From Streptomyces sp. NRRL B-1140 (GTDB taxonomy: Bacteria; Actinomycetota; Actinomycetes; Streptomycetales; Streptomycetaceae): 64,000 nt of DNA. The notes below the pieces were generated by a model. That model searched no databases and was not told where the DNA came from. It was given only the letters and a program-made list of their open reading frames with translations. The stretch is taken from positions 1 through 64,000 of the forward strand of contig NZ_LGEA01000001.1 of assembly GCF_001280065.1 (NCBI RefSeq), given 5' to 3'. A program made the position numbers and the translations under genes. Each line of letters begins with the position of its first letter. Position 1 is the first letter of the stretch. Positions 54,972-64,000 of this stretch are shown here, in pieces.

Positions 54972-56212
54972 CACAGGTCTCCGAACGTCATCCGGGCCAC
55001 CCACTTGGTGTTCAGCACGCCGGGGGCGGCGGGCACGATGATCCGCGCCGGGTGGCCGTGGTCGGGGGACAGCTCCTCGCCGTTGACGTACAGGGCGAGC
55101 AGGGCACGCGGGTCGGCCACCTGGTTGGCGCGCAGAGCGGCCTTGCGGAACGCTCCGTGCCGCTGGAGGGATTCGACGAACACGTCCGGCGGGTCGTCCT
55201 CGTACCCGACGAGGGCCGCCAGGTCGCGCAGCCGCACCCCGCGCCACCACTGGTCCGGCGTGGACCAGCCCTCCACGCAGGCGATGGGCAGCGCCGAGCT
55301 GTGCAACGGGAGTCCGGCGAGCTGCGCACGGCTGAGGCGGACCGTTCCGGTACGTCCCGTGACGACGAGCCGCCACGCGTCCCCGGCCGTTTCGGCCGGG
55401 TCGATCCCGGCGTAGGCGGCTGTCTTGTTGATCTGGAAGCCGTTCGGGCCGCTGCCGGGCTCGCCACCGCCGTGCGGGGCGAGGACGGCGGTGCGCCGCA
55501 GCGGGCCGCCGAAGTTCTGCCCCACGGTCGTGACGAACAGCAGCAGCGAGCCGCCCCCGACGAACCACAGGGCGCCCCGCCGGGAGACGGTCGGCTCGGC
55601 GGGGCGCGGGGAGACCAGGTCGCTGCTGTCCTCCCGCAGCCGGCGCAGGTTGCGCAGTGCCGTGGGCGTCTTGAGCACCGCGTGGGCCACGAAGGCGGCG
55701 AAGAACACCCAGGCGCCGTAGAAGTGCAAGGGGTAGAACGAGCCCGGGAAGACGTAGTCGAGCTGGACGTTGAGGACACCGGTGACGAACTCGAAGAGGC
55801 CGCCGCCGACCAGAAGCAGCAACGAGATCCGCTCCAGGGCGTGCGCGAGCGAGCGGGCCGGGGGCAGCGCGAACAGCCTGGGGACGACGGACCACAGCTT
55901 GGCGAGCAGGACGGGGATCAGGGTGAGGCCGAGGGTGACGTGGACGCCCTGGTTCAGCCGGTACAGCCAGTGCGGGCCGGTCGGCCAGGGGAACAGGTAG
56001 AAACCGAGGATCCCCTTGTCCGGGGTCTTGTCGTTGACGGGCGACAGGTCCGGGTTGTAGGCGGCGTACGAGAGGAGCCCCGTCACGAACAGCACGGTGA
56101 TGCCGGCCAGCAGGGCCAGGCCCAGCACCGAGGTGAACCGTGGGCCTCGCAGGGGGCTGCGCCAGAAGCCGGGGGACGTGGGGAGCCGCGGATCGCGTGG
56201 ATCGTCTCGCAT
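54971..56212 (-). CDS. Membrane-anchored molybdopterin oxidoreductase
   Basis: 413 residues from ATG 56212, chosen because TACCGT lies six bases upstream (leaderless pattern); ATG 56260 is an alternative. The N-terminal ~170 residues hold four or five helices with histidines, like cytochrome b561-type anchors. After a further helix (~215-235), the sulfite-oxidase-like domain has IACVEGWSTPDQWWRGVRLRDL, with Cys as the molybdenum ligand, and GHPARIIVPAAPGVLNTKW. It probably receives electrons through the membrane part and acts outside the cell. Confidence 0.85.
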   Translation of the reverse strand: MRDDPRDPRLPTSPGFWRSPLRGPRFTSVLGLALLAGITVLFVTGLLSYAAYNPDLSPVNDKTPDKGILGFYLFPWPTGPHWLYRLNQGVHVTLGLTLIPVLLAKLWSVVPRLFALPPARSLAHALERISLLLLVGGGLFEFVTGVLNVQLDYVFPGSFYPLHFYGAWVFFAAFVAHAVLKTPTALRNLRRLREDSSDLVSPRPAEPTVSRRGALWFVGGGSLLLFVTTVGQNFGGPLRRTAVLAPHGGGEPGSGPNGFQINKTAAYAGIDPAETAGDAWRLVVTGRTGTVRLSRAQLAGLPLHSSALPIACVEGWSTPDQWWRGVRLRDLAALVGYEDDPPDVFVESLQRHGAFRKAALRANQVADPRALLALYVNGEELSPDHGHPARIIVPAAPGVLNTKWVARMTFGDL

Positions 56213-56325
56213 GAGCCGACGGTAGGCCGCGAACACCCCGCGAAAGGGTGCGCGACCCATGACGAAACGCTGACGTCGGGCCCGGTCGGCGGTCCGCGAC
56301 CGGCCACGCGGCCTAGCGTGCCGGT

Positions 56326-57681
56326 GTGATCCGCACCCCTCCCACCGCCCCGTCCCGAGGCCTGCGCCGCGACCTGTGCGCGGCCGGTGCCGCCGCGCTG
56401 CTCGTGGCGGCGGCCGTACTGGCCGGCCGTCGTATCGAGGACGCCGACCGGACGCTGTTCGTCGACTGGCCTCCGCTGCTGGCGTCCTGGGCCCCGCACA
56501 CGGGCCCCGGCACCCCCGCCGCCGTCCTGGTCGCGATCGGCACCGTGGCGTACGGCCCCGCCCTGGCGGCCCGTCTCCCCTGGCGTGCCCTGCTCCCGGC
56601 CGCCTGGGGCACGGCCCTGGCGTGGATCCTCTCCCTCGCCCTGGTCGACGGGTGGCACCGGGGCATCGCCCGCCGGCTCACCACCCGCCACGAGTACCTG
56701 CGGGTCATCGACCGCTTCGACGACATCCCGGCAGCGCTGCGGGGCTTCACCGGGCACATCCTGCTCGACTCCCCCGACAACTGGCCCGCCCATGTCGCCG
56801 GGCACCCGCCCGCCGCCACGCTCACCTTCGTGCTGCTCGACCGGATCGGACTGCGGGGCGGGGGCTGGGCCGGGATGTGGTGCATCACCGTCGGGGCGAC
56901 CGCCTGCGTGGCCGTGCTGATCACGATCCGCGCCCTGGCCGGCGAGGCACCCGCCCGGCGGGCGGCCCCCTTCCTGGTACTGGCCCCGGCGGCCGTGTGG
57001 ATGGGCACCTCGGCCGACGCGTACTTCGCGGCGGTGGCGGCCTGGGCCGTGGCCCTGCTCGCGCTGGCGGTCACCCGGAGATCTCCGGGGTGGGCGGGCG
57101 CGTCCGGGCTGCTGCTGGGCCTGTCCTGCTACCTGTCGTACGGTCTCACCCTCGTCGCGCTGATCGCGGCGGCCGTCCTGGTGCTCGGCCGCCGCGGGAT
57201 CAGGGAGCGCCCGGTGCTGCCGGTGGTACTGCTCGCCGGGTTCGCCGTGGTGCCGACGGTGTTCACGCTCGCGGGTTTCGACTGGTGGGAGGCCTACCGC
57301 CTGCTGGTCACGCGCTACGGCCAGGGCGCGGGCGGCATCCGTCCCCAGGGGTACTGGGTGTGGGCCAACCTGGCCTGCGCGGTGCTCGTCACGGGTCCGG
57401 CGACGGTGGCGGGGCTGCGGCGGACGGTGGCGGCCCTGGTCGGGCACCGCACCGCGCCCCGGGCCGAGGTGCGCCTGGCGTTCCTCGTGTGCGCCGCGTC
57501 GGCCGCCCTGCTGGTCGCGGACCTGTCCGGCATGAGCAAGGCGGAGACGGAACGCATCTGGCTCCCCTTCGTCCTGTGGCTGCTCGCGGCCTGCGCGTTC
57601 CTCGACCGCCCTCGCCTCTGGCTCACCTCCCAGGCGCTGCTCGCGCTGCTGCTGAACCATCTGCTGTTCACCGGGTGGTGA
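56326..57681 (+). CDS. Polytopic membrane protein, possible GT-C glycosyltransferase
   Basis: 451 residues from GTG 56326 with about ten hydrophobic segments. After the first helices comes a large outer loop (~115-165) with HPPAATLTFVLLDR, followed by GAT, WMGTSADAYFAAVA and YLSYGLTL. The layout resembles GT-C polyprenyl-dependent mannosyltransferases, but the acidic signature near the first loop is only partly convincing. It is leaderless (TAGCGT six bases before the start) and divergent from the oxidoreductase gene. Confidence 0.65.
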   Translation: MIRTPPTAPSRGLRRDLCAAGAAALLVAAAVLAGRRIEDADRTLFVDWPPLLASWAPHTGPGTPAAVLVAIGTVAYGPALAARLPWRALLPAAWGTALAWILSLALVDGWHRGIARRLTTRHEYLRVIDRFDDIPAALRGFTGHILLDSPDNWPAHVAGHPPAATLTFVLLDRIGLRGGGWAGMWCITVGATACVAVLITIRALAGEAPARRAAPFLVLAPAAVWMGTSADAYFAAVAAWAVALLALAVTRRSPGWAGASGLLLGLSCYLSYGLTLVALIAAAVLVLGRRGIRERPVLPVVLLAGFAVVPTVFTLAGFDWWEAYRLLVTRYGQGAGGIRPQGYWVWANLACAVLVTGPATVAGLRRTVAALVGHRTAPRAEVRLAFLVCAASAALLVADLSGMSKAETERIWLPFVLWLLAACAFLDRPRLWLTSQALLALLLNHLLFTGW

Positions 57682-57711
57682 GCGCCTCCGGCGGAGGGGT
57701 CTCGGCCGGAG

Positions 57712-58206
57712 TCACGTGGCGGGACCTGCTTCGCGTATCTCGTCGGGGCCGTTGTGCGGCGCCGGGCGCAGGCAGGCGGTGATCTCCTTGCCGTCGTCCA
57801 GGAACACGACGGTCACCTCGCTGCTGACCGTGTGCACCACGTGCATCCCGTGACCGCCGAAACGCTGCCCGTCGCGCCTCATGACCACCGGTTGCTCGGC
57901 GGAGGTGTCCCACACGGTGATGGCCAGTCCGTCACCGGACGTCCGCAGAGTCATCCCGCAGGGGCCGGGTGCGTGCCGGATCGCGTTGGTGACCAGTTCG
58001 CTGACGACCAGTTCGGCATCGATCGCGAGCGGGGCCGGCACGGGCGTGCGGCCGGTACACGGTACGTGCGACAGGAACGCGCGCAGCGCTCGGCGTGCCT
58101 CGACGGCACACGCTGCGCCTTCTGCCCAGACCACGCCGTAACGGAGGGTGGCCTGCTCGTCCGCGCCCGGCTCATCCTCCGCCTGCTTCATAAGCGGGAT
58201 GACCAT
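57712..58206 (-). CDS. RsbW-like ATP-binding regulator (HATPase_c_2)
   Basis: 164 residues from ATG 58206. The GHKL pattern is clear: VVSELVTNAIRHAPG (N-box), ITVWDTSAE (G1) and FGGHGMHVVHTV (G2). No histidine-kinase H-box is present. Streptomyces has many such stand-alone proteins; some are anti-sigma kinases. The target is unknown. The 307-base gap to mutA holds the promoters of both genes and no further gene. Confidence 0.82.
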   Translation of the reverse strand: MVIPLMKQAEDEPGADEQATLRYGVVWAEGAACAVEARRALRAFLSHVPCTGRTPVPAPLAIDAELVVSELVTNAIRHAPGPCGMTLRTSGDGLAITVWDTSAEQPVVMRRDGQRFGGHGMHVVHTVSSEVTVVFLDDGKEITACLRPAPHNGPDEIREAGPAT

Positions 58207-58513
58207 GTGGGGCTCTTTCGTTGTTGTTCGTGTTGCCAAGTGACCTTTCGGACGTTCATCTACCCCGGCGCTCAGTGCCCACACTGCCCACCGCCCGCCG
58301 TCGAGTGTGCGCTGCGCCGCATGGTCGGGCAGGCACAGCCGACCCGTGACGTTTCGGCCCGCGGCAGCGGTTCCGTCGCTACCATGGGCGGCGATCTCCG
58401 TCCCTCCCGGGCAGGTCGCACGGGCGGGGAGAGCGAGGTCACAACCGTGGCGAGGGCAACGTCACAGCCGTTCCCTCTGCTGCTCGTTCGTTAACGTGGC
58501 CTAACATCCGAGC

Positions 58514-60325
58514 ATGACGGTCCTGCCTGACGACGGGCTTGAGCTGGCCGGCGAGTTCCCTGACGTGCCCCATGAGCAGTGGCAGCGCCTTGTGGCGGGT
58601 GTGCTGCGCAAATCGGGCAAGGACGTCGAGGGGGCCGAGGCCGAGGAAGCCCTGTCCACCGCGTTGGAGGACGGGTTGCGCACCCGCCCCCTCTACACCG
58701 CCCACGACGCCGCGCCCGAGCCGGGCTTCCCCGGTTTCGCCCCCTTTGTGCGCGGCGGCCGCCCCGAGGGGAACACGGCCGGCGGCTGGGACGTACGGCA
58801 ACGGCACACGGTGGCCGACCGTGACGCGGTGCTCGGGGACCTGGAGAACGGCGTCACCTCGCTGTGGCTGACGGTCGGAGAAGGCGGCATCGCGCCGGCG
58901 GACCTCGGCCGGGTTCTCGACGGCGTGTACCTCGATCTGGCGCCCGTCGTCCTGGACGCGGGACGCGACACCGAGTCCGCCGCCCGGGAGCTGCTGCGGG
59001 TGTACGAGGAGCGGGGAGTCGCTCGCGAGGCCGCGCGCGGCAACCTGGGTGCGGATCCGCTGGGGTACGAGGCCCGTACCGGGCAGCGGTGCGAGAGCGC
59101 GCCGGCGGCCGAGCTCGCGCGGCTGTGCGCCGGGCAGTACCCGGGACTGCGTGCGCTGACCGTGGACGCGCTGCCGTATCACGAGGCCGGTGGTTCGGCC
59201 GCCCAGGAGCTGGGCTGCTCGCTGGCCACCGGGGTGGCGTACCTGCGGGAGCTGACCGAGGCCGGGCTGGACGTCGAACAGGCCTGTGCCCAGCTGGAGT
59301 TCCGGTACGCGGCCACCGCCGACCAGTTCCTGACGATCGCCAAGCTGCGGGCCGCGCGCCGGCTGTGGGCCCGGGTGTCCGAGGCCTGCGGGGCGCCGCG
59401 CGCGGGGGCGCAGCTCCAGCACGTCGTGACGTCGCCGGTGATGATGACGCGCCGTGACCCGTGGGTGAACATGCTGCGCGCCACGATCGCCACGCTGGCC
59501 GCCGGTGCGGGCGGGGCCGACGCGGTCACCGTGCTGCCCTTCGACCACGCCCTCGGCCTGCCGGACGCGTTCGCGCGCCGGATCGCCCGCAACACCTCGA
59601 CCATCCTCATCGAGGAGTCGCACCTGGCCCGGGTGATCGACCCGGCGGGCGGCTCCTGGTACGTGGAGCGACTCACCGACGAACTCGCCCACGCGGGCTG
59701 GGAGTTCTTCCGGCGGATCGAGCGGCTCGGCGGCCTGGCGGCGGCTCTGCGCTCGGGTGACCTGGAGCGGGATCTCGCCGAGACCTGGCAGGCGCGCACC
59801 GGCCGGCTGGCCAAGCGGCGCGAACCCATCACCGGTGTCAGCGAGTTCCCGTTCCTCGCGGAGAAGCCGGTCGTCCGCGCGGACGCTCCCGAGCCGCGCT
59901 CCGGCGGGCTGCCGCGGGTGCGCCGTGACGAGGCGTACGAGGCGCTGCGCGCCCGCTCCGACGCCCATCTCGCCGCGACCGGGTCCCGGCCGCGGATCTT
60001 CCTCGCCGCGCTGGGCCCGGCCGCCGCCCACACCGCGCGCCTCACCTTCGCCTCGAACCTCTTCCAGGCCGGCGGCATCGAGCCGGTCACGGAGGGCACC
60101 TTCGAGGAGAGCGGTGCGACGGAGGCCGTGCTGTGCTCCAGCGACGCGCTGTACGCGGAGCGGGCCGAGGCCACCGTCCAGGAGCTGAAGGCCGCCGGTG
60201 CCCGGCATGTGTTCCTCGCGGGCCGGCCCGGGGAGTACCCCGGTGTCGACGCGTACGTGTTCGCGGGCTGTGACGCCGTCGCCGTGCTGTCCGCCACCCT
60301 CGACCGCATGGGAGTTGCGTCCTGA
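58514..60325 (+). CDS. mutA: Methylmalonyl-CoA mutase small subunit
   Basis: 603 residues from ATG 58514, the normal length of MutA. It has the TIM-barrel of the mutase family ([66 protein letters not shown]) but not the B12-binding DxHxxG, as expected of the non-catalytic subunit. It pairs with MutB to interconvert methylmalonyl-CoA and succinyl-CoA. It looks leaderless (TAACAT six bases before ATG). The stop overlaps the mutB start (TGATG). Confidence 0.95.
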   Translation: MTVLPDDGLELAGEFPDVPHEQWQRLVAGVLRKSGKDVEGAEAEEALSTALEDGLRTRPLYTAHDAAPEPGFPGFAPFVRGGRPEGNTAGGWDVRQRHTVADRDAVLGDLENGVTSLWLTVGEGGIAPADLGRVLDGVYLDLAPVVLDAGRDTESAARELLRVYEERGVAREAARGNLGADPLGYEARTGQRCESAPAAELARLCAGQYPGLRALTVDALPYHEAGGSAAQELGCSLATGVAYLRELTEAGLDVEQACAQLEFRYAATADQFLTIAKLRAARRLWARVSEACGAPRAGAQLQHVVTSPVMMTRRDPWVNMLRATIATLAAGAGGADAVTVLPFDHALGLPDAFARRIARNTSTILIEESHLARVIDPAGGSWYVERLTDELAHAGWEFFRRIERLGGLAAALRSGDLERDLAETWQARTGRLAKRREPITGVSEFPFLAEKPVVRADAPEPRSGGLPRVRRDEAYEALRARSDAHLAATGSRPRIFLAALGPAAAHTARLTFASNLFQAGGIEPVTEGTFEESGATEAVLCSSDALYAERAEATVQELKAAGARHVFLAGRPGEYPGVDAYVFAGCDAVAVLSATLDRMGVAS

Positions 60326-62499
60326 TGACCATCCCCGACTTCTCCGGGATCGAGCTGGGCACCCCGGCCCCCGACGGCGGCGCCGACGAATGGCGTGCGG
60401 CGGTCAAGAACGCCTCCGGCGGGGACGACCTGCTCTGGGAGACCCCGGAGGGCATCGCCGTCAAGCCGCTCTACACCGGCAACGACCTGGAGGGCCTGGA
60501 CTTCCTCGACACGCGGCCGGGAGCGGCGCCGTACCTGCGCGGCCCGTACCCGACGATGTACGTCAACCAGCCCTGGACGATCCGCCAGTACGCCGGTTTC
60601 TCGACGGCCGAGGAGTCCAACGCCTTCTACCGGCGCAACCTCGCGGCCGGCCAGAAGGGCCTGTCCGTCGCCTTCGACCTGCCCACGCACCGGGGCTACG
60701 ACAGCGACCACCCGCGGGTGACCGGCGACGTCGGCATGGCGGGCGTGGCGATCGACTCGATCTACGACATGCGGCAGCTGTTCGACGGGATCCCGCTGGA
60801 CAAGATGACCGTGTCGATGACGATGAACGGTGCCGTGCTGCCGGTGCTGGCGCTGTACATCGTGGCGGCGGAGGAGCAGGGCGTACCGCCGGAGAAGCTG
60901 GCCGGAACCATTCAGAACGACATTCTGAAGGAGTTCATGGTCCGCAACACCTACATCTATCCGCCGAAGCCGTCGATGCGGATCATCTCCGACATCTTCG
61001 CCTACACCTCGCAGCGGATGCCGCGCTACAACTCCATCTCCATCTCCGGGTACCACATCCAGGAGGCCGGTGCTACGGCCGATCTGGAGCTGGCGTACAC
61101 CCTCGCGGACGGCGTCGAGTACATCCGCGCGGGGCGTGAAGCGGGCCTGGACGTGGACGCGTTCGCGCCGCGCCTTTCGTTCTTCTGGGCGATCGGCATG
61201 AACTTCTTCATGGAGGTCGCCAAGCTGCGGGCGGCGCGGCTGCTGTGGGCGAAGCTGGTGAAGCAGTTCGACCCGCAGAACGCCAAGTCGCTTTCCCTGC
61301 GCACCCATTCGCAGACCTCGGGCTGGTCGCTGACCGCGCAGGACGTGTTCAACAACGTGACGCGCACCTGCGTCGAGGCGATGGCGGCGACGCAGGGGCA
61401 CACTCAGTCGCTGCACACCAACGCCCTCGACGAGGCGCTCGCGCTGCCCACCGACTTCTCGGCGCGCATCGCCCGCAACACGCAGCTGCTGCTCCAGCAG
61501 GAGTCCGGCACCACCCGCGTGATCGACCCGTGGGGCGGGAGCGCGTACGTGGAGAAGCTGACGTACGACCTGGCCCGGCGCGCCTGGCAGCACATCGAGG
61601 AGGTCGAGGCCGCGGGCGGTATGGCCAAGGCCATCGACGCGGGCATCCCGAAGCTGCGCATCGAGGAGGCCGCGGCCCGCACGCAGGCCCGGATCGACTC
61701 GGGACGCCAGCCGGTCATCGGCGTCAACAAGTACCGGGTGGAGTCCGACGAGCAGATCGAGGTCCTGAAGGTCGACAACTCCTCCGTGCGCGCCCAGCAG
61801 ATCGAGAAGCTGCGGCGGCTGCGCGCGGAGCGCGACGAGCGGGCCTGCCAGGACGCGCTGGACGCGCTCACCCGGGCGGCCGGCGGCGAGGGCAACCTGC
61901 TGGAGCTGGCCGTGCACGCGGCCCGCGCGAAGGCCACCGTCGGGGAGATCTCCGACGCCCTGGAGAAGGTGTACGGCCGGCACGCGGGGCAGATCCGTAC
62001 GATCTCCGGCGTGTACCGCAACGAAACCGGAGAGTCCCCGAGCGTGGACCGCACCCGCACCCTGGTGTCCGCCTTCGAGGAGGCCGAGGGCCGCCGCCCG
62101 CGCATCCTGGTCGCGAAGATGGGCCAGGACGGCCACGACCGCGGCCAGAAGGTGATCGCCACGGCGTTCGCCGACCTCGGTTTCGACGTGGACGTCGGCC
62201 CGCTGTTCCAGACGCCCGCCGAGGTGGCCCGGCAGGCCGTCGAGGCGGACGTGCACATCGTCGGCGTCTCCTCGCTGGCGGCCGGTCACCTCACCCTCGT
62301 CCCGGCGCTGCGCGAGGCGCTGGCCGAGGAGGGCCGCGAGGACATCATGATCGTGGTCGGCGGGGTGATCCCGCCGCAGGACGTGCCGACGCTGCTGGAG
62401 ATGGGCGCGGCGGCCGTCTTCCCGCCCGGGACGGTGATCCCGGACGCGGCGTACGACCTGGTGCGGCGGCTGTCGGACGGCCTCGGGCACGAACTGTGA
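60325..62499 (+). CDS. mutB: Methylmalonyl-CoA mutase large subunit
   Basis: 724 residues from ATG 60325. The substrate barrel ([51 protein letters not shown]) is followed by the cobalamin domain with [16 protein letters not shown], where His604 is the lower axial ligand of B12. It is the catalytic subunit: it supplies methylmalonyl-CoA for polyketides or drains propionyl-CoA. The GTG of meaB overlaps its stop (GTGA at 62496), so the three genes are translationally coupled. Confidence 0.97.
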   Translation: MTIPDFSGIELGTPAPDGGADEWRAAVKNASGGDDLLWETPEGIAVKPLYTGNDLEGLDFLDTRPGAAPYLRGPYPTMYVNQPWTIRQYAGFSTAEESNAFYRRNLAAGQKGLSVAFDLPTHRGYDSDHPRVTGDVGMAGVAIDSIYDMRQLFDGIPLDKMTVSMTMNGAVLPVLALYIVAAEEQGVPPEKLAGTIQNDILKEFMVRNTYIYPPKPSMRIISDIFAYTSQRMPRYNSISISGYHIQEAGATADLELAYTLADGVEYIRAGREAGLDVDAFAPRLSFFWAIGMNFFMEVAKLRAARLLWAKLVKQFDPQNAKSLSLRTHSQTSGWSLTAQDVFNNVTRTCVEAMAATQGHTQSLHTNALDEALALPTDFSARIARNTQLLLQQESGTTRVIDPWGGSAYVEKLTYDLARRAWQHIEEVEAAGGMAKAIDAGIPKLRIEEAAARTQARIDSGRQPVIGVNKYRVESDEQIEVLKVDNSSVRAQQIEKLRRLRAERDERACQDALDALTRAAGGEGNLLELAVHAARAKATVGEISDALEKVYGRHAGQIRTISGVYRNETGESPSVDRTRTLVSAFEEAEGRRPRILVAKMGQDGHDRGQKVIATAFADLGFDVDVGPLFQTPAEVARQAVEADVHIVGVSSLAAGHLTLVPALREALAEEGREDIMIVVGGVIPPQDVPTLLEMGAAAVFPPGTVIPDAAYDLVRRLSDGLGHEL

Positions 62500-63482
62500 T
62501 CGATGTCGACGCGTATGTGAAGGGCGTGCTCGACGGGAAGCGGGCGATCATCGCCCGCGCGATCACACTCGTCGAATCGACCCGGCCCCAGCACCGGGCG
62601 CTGGCCCAGGAGTTGCTGACCGCGCTGCTGCCGCACAGCGGCCGGGCCCGGCGGATCGGGGTCAGCGGGGTGCCCGGCGTGGGCAAGTCGACGTTCATCG
62701 ACGCGTTCGGCACGCTGCTGACCTCGCTCGGGCACCGGGTGGCGGTGCTGGCCGTCGACCCGTCCTCCAGCCGTACCGGCGGCTCCATCCTGGGCGACAA
62801 GACCCGGATGGAGCGCCTGGCCGTGGATCCGGCGGCGTTCGTGCGCCCCTCCCCCACGGCGGGCACGCTGGGCGGGGTCGCCAAGGCCACCCGTGAGTCG
62901 ATCGTGGTGATGGAGGCGGCCGGCTACGACGTGATCCTGGTGGAGACGGTCGGTGTCGGCCAGTCCGAGACCGCCGTCGCGAACATGGTCGACACATTTT
63001 TGCTGCTCACCCTCGCCCGCACGGGCGACCAGCTCCAGGGCATCAAGAAGGGCGTGCTGGAGCTGGCGGACGTGATCGCCGTCAACAAGGCGGACGGGCC
63101 GCACGAGCGCGACGCCCGGGCGGCCGCGCGGGAACTGGCGGGTGCCCTGCGGCTGATGCACGGCAAGGACGCGTTCTGGACGCCGCCGGTGCTGCACTGC
63201 AGCGCCCGCGAGTCGACCGGCCTGGACACGGTGTGGGAGCGCCTGGAGCAGCACCGCACGCTGCTGGACTCCACCGGCCGCCTCACCGCCAAGCGCCGTG
63301 ACCAGCAGGTCGACTGGACCTGGACCATGGTCCGCGACGAACTCCTCGGCCGCCTGCAGGCCGACCCTGCGGTACGGGCGTTGGCGCCGGTGCTGGAAGA
63401 GCAAGTCAGGGAAGGCGAGTTGACTCCGACTCTGGCGGCGGAGCGGATCCTGGGGGCGCTCGGGGGCTCCGGCACCGGGTGA
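62496..63482 (+). CDS. meaB: MeaB, GTPase chaperone of methylmalonyl-CoA mutase
   Basis: 328 residues from GTG 62496. The G3E-type GTPase motifs are GVPGVGKST at 58-66, the Walker B/switch region [37 protein letters not shown] and NKADGP. It protects and reloads MutAB with adenosylcobalamin. Its place directly behind mutB is standard. Confidence 0.95.
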   Translation: MIDVDAYVKGVLDGKRAIIARAITLVESTRPQHRALAQELLTALLPHSGRARRIGVSGVPGVGKSTFIDAFGTLLTSLGHRVAVLAVDPSSSRTGGSILGDKTRMERLAVDPAAFVRPSPTAGTLGGVAKATRESIVVMEAAGYDVILVETVGVGQSETAVANMVDTFLLLTLARTGDQLQGIKKGVLELADVIAVNKADGPHERDARAAARELAGALRLMHGKDAFWTPPVLHCSARESTGLDTVWERLEQHRTLLDSTGRLTAKRRDQQVDWTWTMVRDELLGRLQADPAVRALAPVLEEQVREGELTPTLAAERILGALGGSGTG

Positions 63483-63546
63483 CTTCGCCGGCCGTCCCGA
63501 CGCCGGCCCGAAGCCTGGTCCGCATCGGGCCCGGGCAATTCGTCTC

Positions 63547-63984
63547 TCAGTCCGGCTTGGGCTTGGATCGCAGGTGCCGCATCTGGGTGTGGCTGAGATC
63601 GTGCGCCTGTCGCATGTGACGGGTGATCACCTCGAGCTCGTCCTCGGTGTGACCGTCGAGCAGCGCCTGCCACGACCGGCCGAGGTCGTCCCATACCGCG
63701 GTGACGCGGGCGACGCGCTCCGCCACCGGGGCGACCAGCACCCGCCGGCGGTCCTGCCGGTCGGGAGTGCGGACCACGTACCCGTCTCGTTCGAGACGGT
63801 CCACCAGACGTGTGGCCGAGCCTGTCGTCAGGCCCGTCATGTCGGCGATCTGCCGGACGGTGAGCGGTCCCGGCCGGGCCGTCAGCAGACTCAGACACTG
63901 CACATCGGTCGGGTGCAGACCGAGATGGTCGGCGAGAGCCTGATTGAACAGCACATACGCCGCCAGGTAGCGGCGGGACTCCAT
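63547..63984 (-). CDS. MarR family regulator
   Basis: 145 residues from ATG 63984, preceded by GAGGAG at eight bases, which is better than TTG 63990. The winged helix is HPTDVQCLSLLTARPGPLTVRQIADMTGL with GSATRLVDRLERDGYVVRTPDRQDRRRVLV as the recognition helix and wing, and a C-terminal dimer helix. The ligand and target are not known; it converges on meaB, so it is not clearly part of that operon. The coding sequence is complete, but its promoter is beyond the window. Confidence 0.88.
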   Translation of the reverse strand: MESRRYLAAYVLFNQALADHLGLHPTDVQCLSLLTARPGPLTVRQIADMTGLTTGSATRLVDRLERDGYVVRTPDRQDRRRVLVAPVAERVARVTAVWDDLGRSWQALLDGHTEDELEVITRHMRQAHDLSHTQMRHLRSKPKPD

Positions 63985-64000
63985 CGACAACTCCTCGTAC

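Noticed and set aside
59179..62490. 1103-codon open frame on the minus strand
   Set aside because: It is antisense to mutA and mutB, whose protein families are certain. Long shadows are normal at this GC content.

Overview
The window is chromosomal DNA of a Streptomyces or very close relative. GC is very high, starts are often GTG, stop/start overlaps of the ATGA, GTGA and TGATG type are frequent, and many families are typical of the genus: AfsR-type SARP regulator, LAL regulator, PASTA-less Ser/Thr kinase, DUF1996, DUF4913, and a uricase/glyoxylate cluster. No rRNA, tRNA, CRISPR array, integrase, transposase or relaxase was seen.

1-22.9 kb: a secretion island. A type IV secretion-like operon (1410-10155, +) runs in order: ParA-like DUF6668 protein, two VirB2/TrbC-like small membrane proteins, a bitopic VirB8-like protein, a TrbL/VirB6-like protein, a PrgI/SCO6880-like protein, a VirB4-type ATPase and a VirD4/TraG-type coupling ATPase. 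Around it lie a lytic transglycosylase-like protein, an NlpC/P60 hydrolase, a DUF4913 protein, an unrecognised alanine/glycine-rich protein, a thaumatin-like/GH128 glucanase fusion, a ChW-repeat protein, a large AfsR-type regulator and a Ser/Thr kinase. The main discovery is that at least six of these transcription units are preceded by the same promoter-like motif, TGAACC-N17-CGTTGT (one further copy has N16 and one is a weaker variant), including a divergent back-to-back pair and one copy that drives no recognisable gene. This marks the island as one regulon, probably read by an ECF sigma factor encoded elsewhere. With no relaxase it looks like a dedicated protein or DNA secretion device with wall-remodelling enzymes and possible effectors, not a mobile conjugative element.

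22.9-35.5 kb: purine breakdown to glycerate. NCS2 permease, 8-oxoguanine deaminase-like amidohydrolase, uricase, HIU hydrolase and OHCU decarboxylase lie on the minus strand; hydroxypyruvate isomerase, tartronate semialdehyde reductase and catalase on the plus strand; glyoxylate carboligase on the minus strand. Two families of palindromes tie these units together: an identical 18-base sequence at the OHCU-decarboxylase and catalase promoters, and paired TTCC-N7-GGAA boxes 21 bp apart at the hyi and gcl promoters.

35.6-49.2 kb: mixed housekeeping genes. These are a Zn-ribbon protein, a GNAT enzyme, two acyl-CoA synthetases with a divergent GAF-LuxR regulator, a LAL regulator, a secreted trypsin, an AlkZ-like DNA glycosylase, an isochorismatase-family hydrolase, a DUF1996 protein and a flavodoxin-like reductase.

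49.3-57.7 kb: a possible envelope-glycan module. It holds an epimerase, a two-component system, a GT2 enzyme, a DUF2064 enzyme, a methyltransferase, membrane proteins and a membrane-anchored molybdopterin oxidoreductase.

57.7-64 kb: an RsbW-like ATPase, then mutA-mutB-meaB (methylmalonyl-CoA mutase and its GTPase chaperone) and a MarR regulator. At least eight genes in the window appear to be leaderless, with a -10 hexamer 6-7 nt before the start codon.
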